Notes: generated by a model from the letters alone, not told the origin. A DNA stretch of 64,000 nucleotides from Kaistia geumhonensis (GCF_030815145.1 NZ_JAUSWJ010000001.1:3364001-3428000); one strand, 5' to 3'. Positions 43,360-52,020 are shown, numbered from the stretch's first letter. Made by a program: numbers and translations.

Positions 43360-44306
43360 TGTCGAGACCCACCTTCAGCGTCATCGTCAACAACTACAAC
43401 TATGGCCGCTATGTCGGCGAGGCGGTGGCGTCGGCGCTCGCGCAGACGGAGTCGGACCGCGAGATCGTCGTCGTCGACGACGGGTCCACCGACAATTCAC
43501 GCGATGTGCTTGCGGGCTTCGGAGACAGGATCCGGCCGATCCTGCGCAGCAATGGTGGCCAGGCTGCCGCGCTCAACGAAGGCGTTCGGGCGAGCCGGGG
43601 AAGCGTCCTCTGCTTCCTGGATGCCGACGACAGCTGGCATCCGCAAAAGCTCGCAAGCGTCGCTGCCGCTTTCCGATCCAGTGCGCGGATAGGCCTCGTC
43701 TATCACCGGCTCCAGCCCGTACGTGACGGCAAGCCAGTGCTGCGGCCGATCCCGCGCACGCTGTGTTCCGGCGACCTCTCCCGGCGCCTCGCGCGGTCGG
43801 CGGGCTGGTGGCCATATCCCATGACCTCCGCCATCGCCGTCCGGCGCGCGACATGGGACGCGGTCGGCGATATCCCCGACAGCTTCCGTCTTTCGGCCGA
43901 CGCCTGGCTGACGGGCGCCTATCCCTTCGCATGCGAGGTCGCAAGCCTCGGCGCGAGCCTGGGCTACTACCGGCTGCATCGCAATGGATGGTATCGCGAC
44001 GGCGACGACGCAGCCATGCTGAGCCGGCGTGCCAGCCACTGGGAGGCGAGCGTCGCCGCCGTCAACGGCTTCCTCGCCGACCGACATTCTCCCTATCGTC
44101 TCGATCTCGCCGATCACCTTCCATACCGGCTGGCGCGGGCGCACCTCGACGGCGCCGACGCCGCGGCGCAGCTGCGGCTGCTGCAGCAAGGACTGTCCTT
44201 CGCCGGCGAGCCCAATGCGCTGCGCCGCCTGCGCGATGCCGCGCGCGCCGCCTGGCGGCTCCGGACTCACGGCGGTCGTCCCGCCCGGCCGGAGGTCGCG
44301 GAATGA
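43359..44306 (+). CDS. Family 2 glycosyltransferase
   Basis: 315 residues. The GT-A fold begins FSVIVNNYNYGRYVGEAVASALAQ, then EIVVVDDGSTDNSRDVL and the metal-binding CFLDADDSW (DxD). It adds a sugar to the lipid-linked repeat unit on the cytoplasmic face. The start overlaps the ExoF-like stop by one base (TGATG). Confidence 0.92.
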   Translation: MSRPTFSVIVNNYNYGRYVGEAVASALAQTESDREIVVVDDGSTDNSRDVLAGFGDRIRPILRSNGGQAAALNEGVRASRGSVLCFLDADDSWHPQKLASVAAAFRSSARIGLVYHRLQPVRDGKPVLRPIPRTLCSGDLSRRLARSAGWWPYPMTSAIAVRRATWDAVGDIPDSFRLSADAWLTGAYPFACEVASLGASLGYYRLHRNGWYRDGDDAAMLSRRASHWEASVAAVNGFLADRHSPYRLDLADHLPYRLARAHLDGADAAAQLRLLQQGLSFAGEPNALRRLRDAARAAWRLRTHGGRPARPEVAE

Positions 44307-45412
44307 AGGTGATGATGCTGGTCTCCGAGTTGGAGGACTACACGATCTCCTTCGTGAACGGCGTCGCGCAGCACGTTCCCGTCCTGCTCGGCGTGCCGCG
44401 CCGTCGATATGGCCATCTGGCGCCCTGGTTCGATCCGTCGGTCGACCTTCGGCTTCTCGACTGGCCCCGCCACCGGTCGCCGGCCAATCCGCGATTTCTG
44501 TTCGAGCTGACACGCCTCGTTCGGCGCGAAGCGCCGTCCGTCATCCACATGCTCAGCAACTCGACGCTCTGGTTCAATCTCGCCGCTCCCTTCTGGCGAC
44601 CGATCCCTCTCGTGACGACGGTCCATGATGTCGAGCTGCATCCGGGTGACTCGGACAGCCGCGTGGTTCCGCGCTGGGCGACGAACCTCATGGCACGGCA
44701 GTCGGATCACCTCGTCGTGCACGGGAACGGGCTCCGGAGCCTTGCGGTCACGCGCTATGCCAAGCCGCTGGATCACGTCCATGTCCTCTCCCATCCAGCC
44801 ATCCAGCGCTATGCCGACCTGGCCAAACGGGAAGGGATGCGACGACGCCCCGAGGACGGAACGTTCCGCGTGCTGCTGTTTGGCCGGATCTTCGCCTACA
44901 AGGGCCTCGAGACGCTTGTTGAAGCCGAGGCTCTGCTCAAGGGCCGCCTGCCTGGCCTCAGGGTGGTCATCGCCGGACGAGGCGACGATCCGCACGAGTT
45001 CAGGCCGCTGATGGGCGATCCGTCCCGCTACGATATCCGCAACCGGTTCATCGAGGACATCGAGGTCGCGCAGCTGTTCCTCGACGCCGATCTCGTGGTG
45101 CTCCCTTACACCGAGGCATCGCAAAGCGGCGTGCTCAATCTCGCCGCGGCGTTCGGTACCCCGGTCGTCGTGACGGATGTCGGCGAACTGGCCGCGACCG
45201 TCGCCCCCAATCAGCTGGGCCTCATCGTGCCCGCGGGTCAGCCTGAAGCCTTGGCGGACGCCATGCTGACGCTCAGCCGCGACGCCGATCTGCGCGCAAG
45301 GCTGAGCGGCAACGCGCTCGCCTGGGCGCGCGGTCCGAACGCGCCCGGCGCCGTAGGCGAAAAGGCGGCCGACCTCTATCGAAAGGTGGTGCAGTCATGC
45401 GTGCCGAGCTAG
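44303..45412 (+). CDS. Family 4 (group 1) glycosyltransferase
   Basis: 369 residues with a GT-B fold. The C-terminal half has FRVLLFGRIFAYKGLETLVEAEALL, FIEDIEVAQLFLDADLVVLPYTEASQSGVLNLAAAFGTPVVVTDVGEL and GLIVPAGQPEALADAML, the Glycos_transf_1 signature. The N-terminal half lacks the common GG-x-E loop. GGAGG precedes the ATG, which overlaps the GT2 stop (ATGA). It probably adds a sugar of the exopolysaccharide repeat. Confidence 0.9.
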   Translation: MKVMMLVSELEDYTISFVNGVAQHVPVLLGVPRRRYGHLAPWFDPSVDLRLLDWPRHRSPANPRFLFELTRLVRREAPSVIHMLSNSTLWFNLAAPFWRPIPLVTTVHDVELHPGDSDSRVVPRWATNLMARQSDHLVVHGNGLRSLAVTRYAKPLDHVHVLSHPAIQRYADLAKREGMRRRPEDGTFRVLLFGRIFAYKGLETLVEAEALLKGRLPGLRVVIAGRGDDPHEFRPLMGDPSRYDIRNRFIEDIEVAQLFLDADLVVLPYTEASQSGVLNLAAAFGTPVVVTDVGELAATVAPNQLGLIVPAGQPEALADAMLTLSRDADLRARLSGNALAWARGPNAPGAVGEKAADLYRKVVQSCVPS

Positions 45413-46545
45413 ACCGCGCCGATATGCTGCCGGCGGGCCGTGCCTCCGCGAGCCGGGCCAACGCCGGATCCGTCGCTGTCGCGGTCCGACACTATGTTGC
45501 GGGCGGCCGCGAGCATGGCGGCGGTATCGGCCGTCTGGTCGGCTATGTCGTCGATGCCGCGGCCGCTTCCGGCGTGCAGCACGCAGTCACCGATACGCGG
45601 GGACCTCGCTGGTTCGCTCCCGTCTCCGTGATGCGCCTGGTCCTGGCGATCGTCGCCATGACGTCGGATCGCGTTCAGGCGCCCGGCCGCATTCATCATA
45701 TCCATGTCGCCGGACGCGGCAGTACCCGGCGCAAGCTTCTCCTGGCGGCGGCAGCGCGCGCGCTCGGCTGCCGCCACATCCTCCATCTGCACGACTACGA
45801 CTATGCCGACGACTTTGCGTCCCGGCCGCCTGCGCTCCAGTCCTCGATCCGGCGCATGTTCCAGGGAGCCGACAGGGTCATTGCGCTCGGCCTGCGCGAC
45901 GAGAAGACGCTGGCCGGCCTGATCGGCGTCGATGCCGCGCGGCTCACGATCCTCAGGAATTGCGTTCCCGATCCCGGCGACACGGTACGGGACCGGGGGC
46001 GCCAGCCGGTGATCCTGTTCCTGGGGCGGCTCGGGACGCGCAAGGGCGTGCCCGAATTGCTTCAGGCGCTGGCGAGCCCGGTCATGGCGAGGCTGCAATG
46101 GCGGGCCGTGATCGCGGGAGATGGCCCGGTCGACGAATACCGGCATCGGGCGGCGGCGCTCGGCCTTGCGAAACGCACCAGCTTTCCCGGGTGGCTCGGT
46201 GTGGAGGCCACGCGGGCACTCTGCCGAGAAGCGGCGATCCTGGTGCTTCCCTCGCGGGCCGAAGGCCTTGCCATGGCGGTCATCGAGGGAATGGCCCATG
46301 GGCTCGCCGTGGTCACGACGCGGGTGGGGGCGCATGAAGAGGCCGTCAGCGATGGCGAGACGGGCCTCTTCGTTCCGGTCGGCGACCCCGAAGCGCTCGC
46401 CGAGGCGCTCGCGCTCCTGGTGAGGGACGAGGCTCTGCGAACGCGCCTCGGCGAAGCCGCCCGGCGGAAATTTCTCGCCGACTTCAGCATCCAGTCTTAC
46501 CTCTCATCGCTCGAGTGCCTCTATGAAACCGTCAAACATCGATAG
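45397..46545 (+). CDS. Family 4 (group 1) glycosyltransferase
   Basis: 382 residues with a GT-B fold. It has IHHIHVAGRGSTRRKLLLAAAARALGCRHILHLHDYDYAD, VILFLGRLGTRKGVPELLQAL, ILVLPSRAEGLAMAVIEGMAHGLAVVTTRVGAHEEAV and GLFVPVGDPEALAEAL. The EGLAMAVIE segment is the E-x7-E nucleotide-sugar site. It overlaps the previous gene by 16 bp and the Wzz/kinase gene by 23 bp. Confidence 0.92.
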   Translation: MRAELDRADMLPAGRASASRANAGSVAVAVRHYVAGGREHGGGIGRLVGYVVDAAAASGVQHAVTDTRGPRWFAPVSVMRLVLAIVAMTSDRVQAPGRIHHIHVAGRGSTRRKLLLAAAARALGCRHILHLHDYDYADDFASRPPALQSSIRRMFQGADRVIALGLRDEKTLAGLIGVDAARLTILRNCVPDPGDTVRDRGRQPVILFLGRLGTRKGVPELLQALASPVMARLQWRAVIAGDGPVDEYRHRAAALGLAKRTSFPGWLGVEATRALCREAAILVLPSRAEGLAMAVIEGMAHGLAVVTTRVGAHEEAVSDGETGLFVPVGDPEALAEALALLVRDEALRTRLGEAARRKFLADFSIQSYLSSLECLYETVKHR

Positions 46546-48763
46546 GACGGGCGGGGTCCGACTGACTCCCGTCATCGGCCACCTCCCGGCCAATGAGGCC
46601 TTCGCGCGGAGCCGCTTCGCGGCGCCCCCGCCGATCGTGGCGCGGCCGGACGAGTTCGACCTGTCCTCCGGATTTCGGCTCATACGCCGACGCTTCTGGC
46701 TCATCGCCATCATGACGGTCCTTTTGACCGCGGCCTTCGTCCCGACGATCCTGGGCCTGCGGGCCTCCTATCATGCGGAGGCCCGCGTGATGATCAGGAG
46801 TTCGCCCGGCACGTCTCTCGTCATCGGCGAACGGGATGATACGCCGCCTGATATCGCATCGGAGATGGAGCGGATGGTGGCCCGTGGCAGCACGGATCGC
46901 GTCATCCGCGAACTGGGGCTTTTCGATCGCGCCGAGTTCAACCCGTCGCTCAGGGAAGAAAGTCTCACCGACCGTGTTCGCACCCTTGCCAGGCAACTGA
47001 TCGATCGGGGCGTCAGTCGCGAGCCCGCGGCTCTCGGGACCGATACGATGGAGGCGGTCGTGCAGCGCTACTACCGCGCGCTGGCGCTTCGGCGCGACGG
47101 CCTTTCGAATGTCGTCCAGATAGGCTTCGATTCCGAGGATCCGGTCCTCGCGGCATCCGTTCCGGCGAAGCTGCTGGACGTCTATCTCGATGAACGCGCG
47201 ACCATCGAAAGGCGCCGCTTCGAGCAGATCGAGGACTTCGTCGAGAAGCGCATCGCGGAGCAGCGGCTACGGGCGAACGAGGCGCGCGAGGCGGTGAGAC
47301 GCTATCGCGAAACCGTCGGGCCGGTCTCCAACGAGGCCCAGGCGGCCCAGTTCAAGGCGGTGGAGGACCTTTCCGCACGGCTGAAGCAACTGGCAGCCGA
47401 GCGCGAGCAGGTCCGCGGCATGATCATCGCCCTCACGTCGCCGGATATCGAATCGGCGCTCGGAAAATACGAGCTTCCCGAGCCCCTCGCAGCCACCTTC
47501 CGCGACGTGGACATGCAGCAACGGGCTCTCGACCAGCTGCTGAAGGTCTATGGCGAAAACGCGGACGAGGTCGTCGAGACGCGGGCCAAGCTCTTGTCGC
47601 TGCGTTCGGTGTTCTCGGCCGAGGTCGATCACCACGTGCAGGTTCTCAGGACCAGGCTCGATGTGCTCGAGAGCGAGCGGCAGTCCGTGACCGAGGAACT
47701 GGCCGTTGCCGAGGACCGCCTGACCCGCTCGGCGCAGGCGCAGACCGAACTCGAGAGCCTGCTGGCGAAGGCGGAGACGGAGCAGAGTGCGCTCGACGCG
47801 ATCGAGCAGCAGCGTCGGTCGCTGGCGGACCGCTCCGCCATGCCGGTATCGGATGTCATCGAGGTGCTGTCGCCGGCCGCCGTTCCACTGGCTCCCCAGG
47901 GGCGCGGGCGGCTTTTCTATCTGGTCGCCGCCTTCTGCGCCGCGCTCGCCGCGTCCCTTACCGTCGCCCTCCTGCGCGAGATGCTCGACGGCAGTGTCCG
48001 CAGCCAGGACCAGCTTGCGGCCATCCCCGGGCTCGTGCCCGCCGGCCTCCTTCCAGTCATGCCGGGACACCGGCGCCGGCGCGGGCAGGCTCCAGCGATA
48101 CGCGGCGTCTTCGGCGAGTCGATCCGGGCCGTCCTCGTGTCGCTCTGGCAGGCGAATGGGGGTGAATTCCCCGAGAGCATCCTCGTTACCTCGGCGCTCG
48201 ATCACGAAGGCAAATCCTTCGTGGCACGGGCGCTGGCGCTGGAACTGGTGGCGGCGGGCAAGCCCGTTCTGCTCGTGGACGGCGATCTGACGCGCGGCGA
48301 CCTCGGGGCGTCGTTCGGGGCCGGAACGAAGCCCGGGCTCAACGAGCTGTTTTCCGGACGTTCGGATCTCGCGGGCGTCGTCCACCGCGACGATGTCACC
48401 GGAGTCGACGTCATTCCGCGCGGTGCGCATGGCATGCAGCCGCGTCATCACCTGCCGGATCTCGAAGGAATTCTCCGCTTCGCGCGCGCACGGGGGCAGG
48501 TGGTGATCGTCGACAGCGCCCCGGTGCTGGCGTCCACCGACAGCATCTTCCTCGCGCAGCAGATCGATCGAACCGTGATGGTCATCCGCTGGGGCCGGAC
48601 GCCGCTGCGGACCGTCGAGGTCGCGGCATCTCGCCTGAGGGAAGCCAATCGCCACCCGGCATTGACCGTACTCAACATGGTCAATCCCCGCCGATATCGT
48701 CTCTACGGCTTCAAGGACGCGGCGATCTTCTCCCATTCGCTCGCCAAGTATCATCCGGCATAG
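46523..48763 (+). CDS. Wzz chain-length regulator fused to BY-type tyrosine kinase (ExoP-like)
   Basis: 746 residues. The Wzz domain starts after RRRFWLIAIMTVLLTAAFVPTIL (first helix, about residue 60), with a long periplasmic coiled coil (about 210-420) and a second helix LFYLVAAFCAALAASLTVALL. The cytoplasmic kinase has a P-loop TSALDHEGKS, Walker A' VLLVDGDL and Walker B VVIVDSAPVLASTDS. A C-terminal Tyr cluster (RRYRLYGF..AKYHPA) would be the autophosphorylation tail. In typical BY-kinases the P-loop is PGEGK[ST]; here DH replaces PG, so activity should not be assumed. It controls chain length and export together with the ExoF-like protein. Confidence 0.9.
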   Translation: MKPSNIDRTGGVRLTPVIGHLPANEAFARSRFAAPPPIVARPDEFDLSSGFRLIRRRFWLIAIMTVLLTAAFVPTILGLRASYHAEARVMIRSSPGTSLVIGERDDTPPDIASEMERMVARGSTDRVIRELGLFDRAEFNPSLREESLTDRVRTLARQLIDRGVSREPAALGTDTMEAVVQRYYRALALRRDGLSNVVQIGFDSEDPVLAASVPAKLLDVYLDERATIERRRFEQIEDFVEKRIAEQRLRANEAREAVRRYRETVGPVSNEAQAAQFKAVEDLSARLKQLAAEREQVRGMIIALTSPDIESALGKYELPEPLAATFRDVDMQQRALDQLLKVYGENADEVVETRAKLLSLRSVFSAEVDHHVQVLRTRLDVLESERQSVTEELAVAEDRLTRSAQAQTELESLLAKAETEQSALDAIEQQRRSLADRSAMPVSDVIEVLSPAAVPLAPQGRGRLFYLVAAFCAALAASLTVALLREMLDGSVRSQDQLAAIPGLVPAGLLPVMPGHRRRRGQAPAIRGVFGESIRAVLVSLWQANGGEFPESILVTSALDHEGKSFVARALALELVAAGKPVLLVDGDLTRGDLGASFGAGTKPGLNELFSGRSDLAGVVHRDDVTGVDVIPRGAHGMQPRHHLPDLEGILRFARARGQVVIVDSAPVLASTDSIFLAQQIDRTVMVIRWGRTPLRTVEVAASRLREANRHPALTVLNMVNPRRYRLYGFKDAAIFSHSLAKYHPA

Positions 48764-48842
48764 GCAGGGAAGGCGCCTCGTCGTTCAAGAGTCGCATCCC
48801 CCGCGCGCCCGTCTCATTCCGCCCGCGGCTCTTCGCGCCGTC

Positions 48843-49502
48843 TCATCCTGCATCGCCGTTCACTGAGGAGAGGCGAACGGCGATCTCGGTGCGATTCTTC
48901 GCATGGATCGCCTTCATGATGTTGCGGACGTGAACCTTGACCGTGCTCTCGCGCATGTTGAGCTCGTGCGCGATCGTCTTGTTGCTCTTCCCCTGTCGCA
49001 GCAACGCGATCACGGCCTGCTGGCGGTCCGTGAACAGCGACAGCGGCCAGACGATCCCCTTCTCCCTGTCGCTCGTGCGGCGATAATCGGAAAGGCTGTT
49101 GGCCGGGACGAAGGTTCCGCCTGCCGTGACGATGCGGATCGCCTCGAGCGCTATGTCAATCCCGATACTGCTCGGAATATAGGCCCTGGCGCCGAGATCG
49201 AGCGCCCGGAGGATGGTATCGGGACGCCCGTCGTCGGACACGACCACCACCGGCATGTCGGCGGTCTCGCGGAGCTGGCGCAGTTCCCAAAGCGATGATG
49301 CGGTGTGATCGCTGAGGCGTTGGACGAGGATCGCGAGATCCGCCGTCGGGCCGCCGGGTCGGCTGTTCGACGCTATCCAGTCGGCCACGCTTGCGAATGC
49401 GATGACGGAGGCAGCTGCGCCGCTCAAGGAGAGCGTACGCGCCAAGCTCTCGCGGCTCAGTCGGTTGCGGTCGATCAGAACGAGCGTCTGCGGCTGGTTC
49501 AT
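48843..49502 (-). CDS. LuxR/NarL-type regulator with degenerate receiver domain
   Basis: 219 residues. The receiver-like part starts LVLIDRNRLSRESLARTL; the phospho-Asp strand reads DLAILVQRLSD and the Lys position lies in AYIPSSIG, so both key residues are missing. The HTH is FTDRQQAVIALLRQGKSNKTIAHELNMRESTVKVHVRNIMKAIHAKNRTEIAV. It is paralogous to 22862-23638 over its whole length apart from that protein's N-terminal extension. It marks the right edge of the exopolysaccharide locus and is convergent with the Wzz/kinase gene. Confidence 0.88.
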   Translation of the reverse strand: MNQPQTLVLIDRNRLSRESLARTLSLSGAAASVIAFASVADWIASNSRPGGPTADLAILVQRLSDHTASSLWELRQLRETADMPVVVVSDDGRPDTILRALDLGARAYIPSSIGIDIALEAIRIVTAGGTFVPANSLSDYRRTSDREKGIVWPLSLFTDRQQAVIALLRQGKSNKTIAHELNMRESTVKVHVRNIMKAIHAKNRTEIAVRLSSVNGDAG

Positions 49503-49835
49503 AAGCGAGCCCGAGGGCTTTTACCCGTGATTACGGTGATTCGTGCCGTGTCATGACGTATAAAACATCTCCCAAACGGGAATCTCTATAATCGAAATAC
49601 AATTCAAGCCGACGCGTTAAATCATTCATTGGGCAATACATCACGAATATCGTGACTGAATGATTAACATCAGCAAATGATATAGTATCGGCGGGCGCCC
49701 GCAATTGCGTCAATTGAGTGCGGCCGGCGCCTTTTTCTTGGCGTAAAGGATGGTGCCCGCCTCGAAAGGCGTATGGCATCGCTAGAATGGCAGGTGCCGT
49801 CCGGCGGCCCGTTCGACCGCCGGACGGGCGACCGA
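49503..49835. other. AT-rich upstream region of the second LuxR-type regulator
   Basis: No gene is seen. From about 49540 to 49690 the DNA is AT-rich and contains a nested palindrome, listed separately. The right part (49740-49835) returns to high GC and holds an 11-bp inverted repeat CCGTCCGGCGG/CCGCCGGACGG (49797-49827) just past the aldo/keto reductase stop, without a U-run. Confidence 0.6.
49617..49668. repeat. Nested palindrome upstream of the second LuxR-type gene
   Basis: The outer arms AATCATTCA (49620-49628) and TGAATGATT (49657-49665) are perfect inverses. Inside them lies TCACGA-ATA-TCGTGA (49641-49655). About 120-165 bp upstream of the regulator start, this looks like a regulator-binding site or an RNA-independent cruciform. 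Single copy in the window. Confidence 0.6.
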
Positions 49836-50825
49836 CTAGTAGCGCTGCGGGCCGGCCGGCTTGTTGCCGACGATGTCGTCGATGCGGGCCATGACCTCGG
49901 GCGTGACCTTGTCGCGGTTGTCGAGGGCCGCGAGGTTGTCCTCCAGCTGCGAGAGCTTCGAGGCGCCGAGGATCACCGTCGATACATGCGGGTTGGCGAG
50001 GCACCACAGGAGTGCCAGATGCGTCATGGAGATGCCGATCTCCTTCGCGAGCGCCGCCAGTTCGTCGACCTTGGCGAGCTTGGCCTTGCCACCTTCGCTC
50101 TGCCAGATCTCCTTCAGCCACTCATAGCCCGGGAGGTTGAGGCGGCTGCCATCGGGAATGCCCTTGGAATACTTGCCGGTGAGTACGCCCGAGGCGAGCG
50201 GCGACCAGATCGTTGTGCCGAGTCCGACGAGCTCGTAGAGCGGCAGGTAGTCGCCCTCGACCTTCTGGCGCTCGAAGATGTTGTACTGCGGCTGTTCCAT
50301 GGTGGGCGGCGTCAGGTTCATCGCGCGCGCGACGCCATAGGCCTCGGTGATCTGCTGTGCCGACCATTCTGAGGTGCCCCAGTAGAGCACCTTGCCCTGC
50401 GCGACGAGGTCGTGCATGGCGCGAACGGTCTCCTCGATCGGCGTATCGATGTCCGGGCGATGGCAGAAATAGAGATCGAGATACTCGACCTGGAGCCGCT
50501 TCAGCGCCGCATGACAGGCATCCGTCACATGCTTGCGCGAAAGGCCGCGCTGCGTCGGCTTGGAGCCGCCCCAGAACACCTTGGAGGACACGACATAGCT
50601 GTCGCGGCTCCAGCCGAGGCTGGCGAGCGCCTCGCCCATCAGCGCCTCGGACACGCCGGCCTCGTAGCCTTCGGCATTGTCGAAGAAGTTGATGCCCGCC
50701 TCATAGGCGCGCTTCATGATGGCGATCGCGTCCTTCTGGTCGACCTGCTTGCCGAAGGTCACCCAGGAGCCCAGCGACAGTTCGCTGACCTGCAGGCCCG
50801 ATTTGCCCAACCGACGATAGTTCAT
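49836..50825 (-). CDS. Aldo/keto reductase (Kv-beta/YghZ-like)
   Basis: 329 residues. The (beta/alpha)8 AKR pattern is complete: MNYRRLGKSGLQVSELSLGSW, FFDNAEGYEAGVSEALMGEAL (Asp and Tyr), VVSSKVFWGG (Lys), YLDLYFCHRPD (His), GKVLYWGTSEW, QPQYNIFER and LALLWCLANPHVSTVILGASK. It would reduce aldehydes or ketones with NADPH; the closest look is the potassium-channel beta-subunit/YghZ branch. AAGGA precedes the ATG. It is divergent from a small channel-like membrane protein gene 255 bp away. Confidence 0.92.
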   Translation of the reverse strand: MNYRRLGKSGLQVSELSLGSWVTFGKQVDQKDAIAIMKRAYEAGINFFDNAEGYEAGVSEALMGEALASLGWSRDSYVVSSKVFWGGSKPTQRGLSRKHVTDACHAALKRLQVEYLDLYFCHRPDIDTPIEETVRAMHDLVAQGKVLYWGTSEWSAQQITEAYGVARAMNLTPPTMEQPQYNIFERQKVEGDYLPLYELVGLGTTIWSPLASGVLTGKYSKGIPDGSRLNLPGYEWLKEIWQSEGGKAKLAKVDELAALAKEIGISMTHLALLWCLANPHVSTVILGASKLSQLEDNLAALDNRDKVTPEVMARIDDIVGNKPAGPQRY

Positions 50826-51079
50826 CGCATCTTCCTTGCATCCGGCGGGAGCGCGGTCGGCGATGGGCCGAACCGGTCCCGCGATCATGTCATCCAGGCC
50901 CTGGTCGTGCCTCCCGGCACGTCGCGCGGCCGACAGCGGAGGTGGCCTCCGCGTCAGCGCCGGCATCGGGGTTTGCCGACGGCGGCCGATGGGCCATCAT
51001 GGTCAGGCGCGGCCGAACCGCTCGCCGACGCGCCATTTGAAACCATTCAGAGCGTGATGCAAGAGCGGCTGGCACAGCG

Positions 51080-51520
51080 ATGATCGTCCTCGGTATCCTC
51101 TCCGTCTTCGCGGTGCTCGCATGTCACTGGCTTGGAATCTTCCTCATCAGGAGCCTGTTCAACGCCACCCTAGGGTCGTTTCCGGTCCGCCGCGTTATGG
51201 GGGCGGAGGTCTCCTTCGGGCTTGCGATCTTCGGCCTCGTCCTGATCAACTTCGCCGACGTCACGGTCTGCGCCCTCCTGGTCATGGCGGGATCTCAGGT
51301 GCCCGGCTCGGTCCCCATGAATTTCGGCGATGCCTTTCTCTATGCCATCTCGAACTTCACGACCCTCGGTCTGGCAGCGCCCGAGGGATCGCGGGTGCCG
51401 CCGATCGCCGGCCCGCTCATTGCGATGAGCGGCATCGTGAGCTTCGGCTGGAGCACCAGCTTCCTGGTCGCCTGCTCCCATGCAGCGCAGAAGTGGCGCA
51501 ACGCGTCGGGCGCGCTCTGA
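51080..51520 (+). CDS. Small membrane protein with ion-channel-like pore segment
   Basis: 146 residues with about three to four helices (ILSVFAVLACHWLGIFLI, VSFGLAIFGLVLINFADVTVCALLV and a C-terminal IAGPLIAMSGIVSFGWSTSFLVACSH). Between the last two lies DAFLYAISNFTTLGLAAPEGSR, arranged like the pore helix and filter of two-helix K+ channels (Ion_trans_2), but with TTLGL in place of T-V-G-Y-G. It may be a channel relative with altered selectivity or a non-conducting homologue. The ATG has a weak upstream AAGAG. It ends 20 bp before a candidate SigF-like promoter for the next gene. Confidence 0.65.
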   Translation: MIVLGILSVFAVLACHWLGIFLIRSLFNATLGSFPVRRVMGAEVSFGLAIFGLVLINFADVTVCALLVMAGSQVPGSVPMNFGDAFLYAISNFTTLGLAAPEGSRVPPIAGPLIAMSGIVSFGWSTSFLVACSHAAQKWRNASGAL

Positions 51521-51538
51521 TCACAAGAGAGTGACCTC

Positions 51539-51564
51539 GTAACGCTTCTTGGCCGGCCTTCGTA
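51539..51564 (+). promoter_or_regulatory. Candidate ECF SigF-like promoter upstream of the methionine-repeat gene
   Basis: GTAACG (51539-51544), exactly 16 nt, then CGTA (51561-51564). From memory, the Caulobacter SigF promoter is GTAACC-N16-CGAA, so this is one mismatch in each box with the right spacing. It would leave a structured leader of about 170 nt (for example CCTGCCG/CGGCAGG at 51662-51690). No sigma factor or anti-sigma gene is in the window. Confidence 0.4.
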
Positions 51565-51744
51565 AGGCATGGGTGGAGGCGGCCTCGACGGCGCCTTCCT
51601 CGCAAGCGACGGCCCTTCGGCCGCAATCGATCAGCCGGGGGAGTCATGCTCCCGAGAACAGCCTGCCGCGGGACCCTCGCGGCCGGCAGGGAGACCTTTG
51701 CCATCTCGGCCCAGCTTTCATCCTCCAGAGAAGGACGATCCACC

Positions 51745-52020
51745 ATGAACACCGCCAGCAAGACCCTCTTCGCCGCCGCCCTCGCCACCATCGCGCTTCT
51801 CGGGGCCGCCCACGCGGAGGACGCGATGAAGGCCGACGCCATGGGTGGCGACGCCATGGCGTCCGACCAGATGAAGCCCGACTGCCCGGCCGGCCAGAGC
51901 TGCGATGACGCCATGAAGGGGGACGCCATGCAGGGCGACATGATGAAGAGCGACGCCATGCAGGGTGACGCAATGCAAGGCGATGCCATGCAGGGCGATG
52001 CGATGAAGCCGGCAAAGTAA
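51745..52020 (+). CDS. Small secreted methionine-rich repeat protein (MrpX-like)
   Basis: 91 residues. A clean Sec signal peptide (MNTASKTLFAAALATIALLG, then AAHA) cuts to leave about 67 residues containing 12 Met. The mature chain is a run of pentapeptides of the form D-A-M-(Q/K)-G, with two Cys in DCPAGQSCD. AAGGACG precedes the ATG. The repeats are encoded by 15-bp units near 51906-52008. It lies directly upstream of a cytochrome b561, a YedY/MsrP-like molybdoenzyme and MsrA. This is the layout of the Azospira MrpX system, in which a periplasmic Met-rich protein soaks up hypochlorite and is repaired by a methionine sulfoxide reductase. The function here is inferred. Confidence 0.8.
   Translation: MNTASKTLFAAALATIALLGAAHAEDAMKADAMGGDAMASDQMKPDCPAGQSCDDAMKGDAMQGDMMKSDAMQGDAMQGDAMQGDAMKPAK
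51906..52008 (+). repeat. 15-bp tandem repeats encoding DAM-x-G units
   Basis: Imperfect 15-nt units of the type GACGCCATGCAGGGC recur in frame, most regular from 51952 to 52000. They encode the Asp-Ala-Met-Gln/Lys-Gly repeats of the Met-rich protein. Third positions vary (GGC/GGT, GAC/GAT, CAG/CAA), so the protein repeat rather than the DNA appears to be under selection. Confidence 0.8.
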
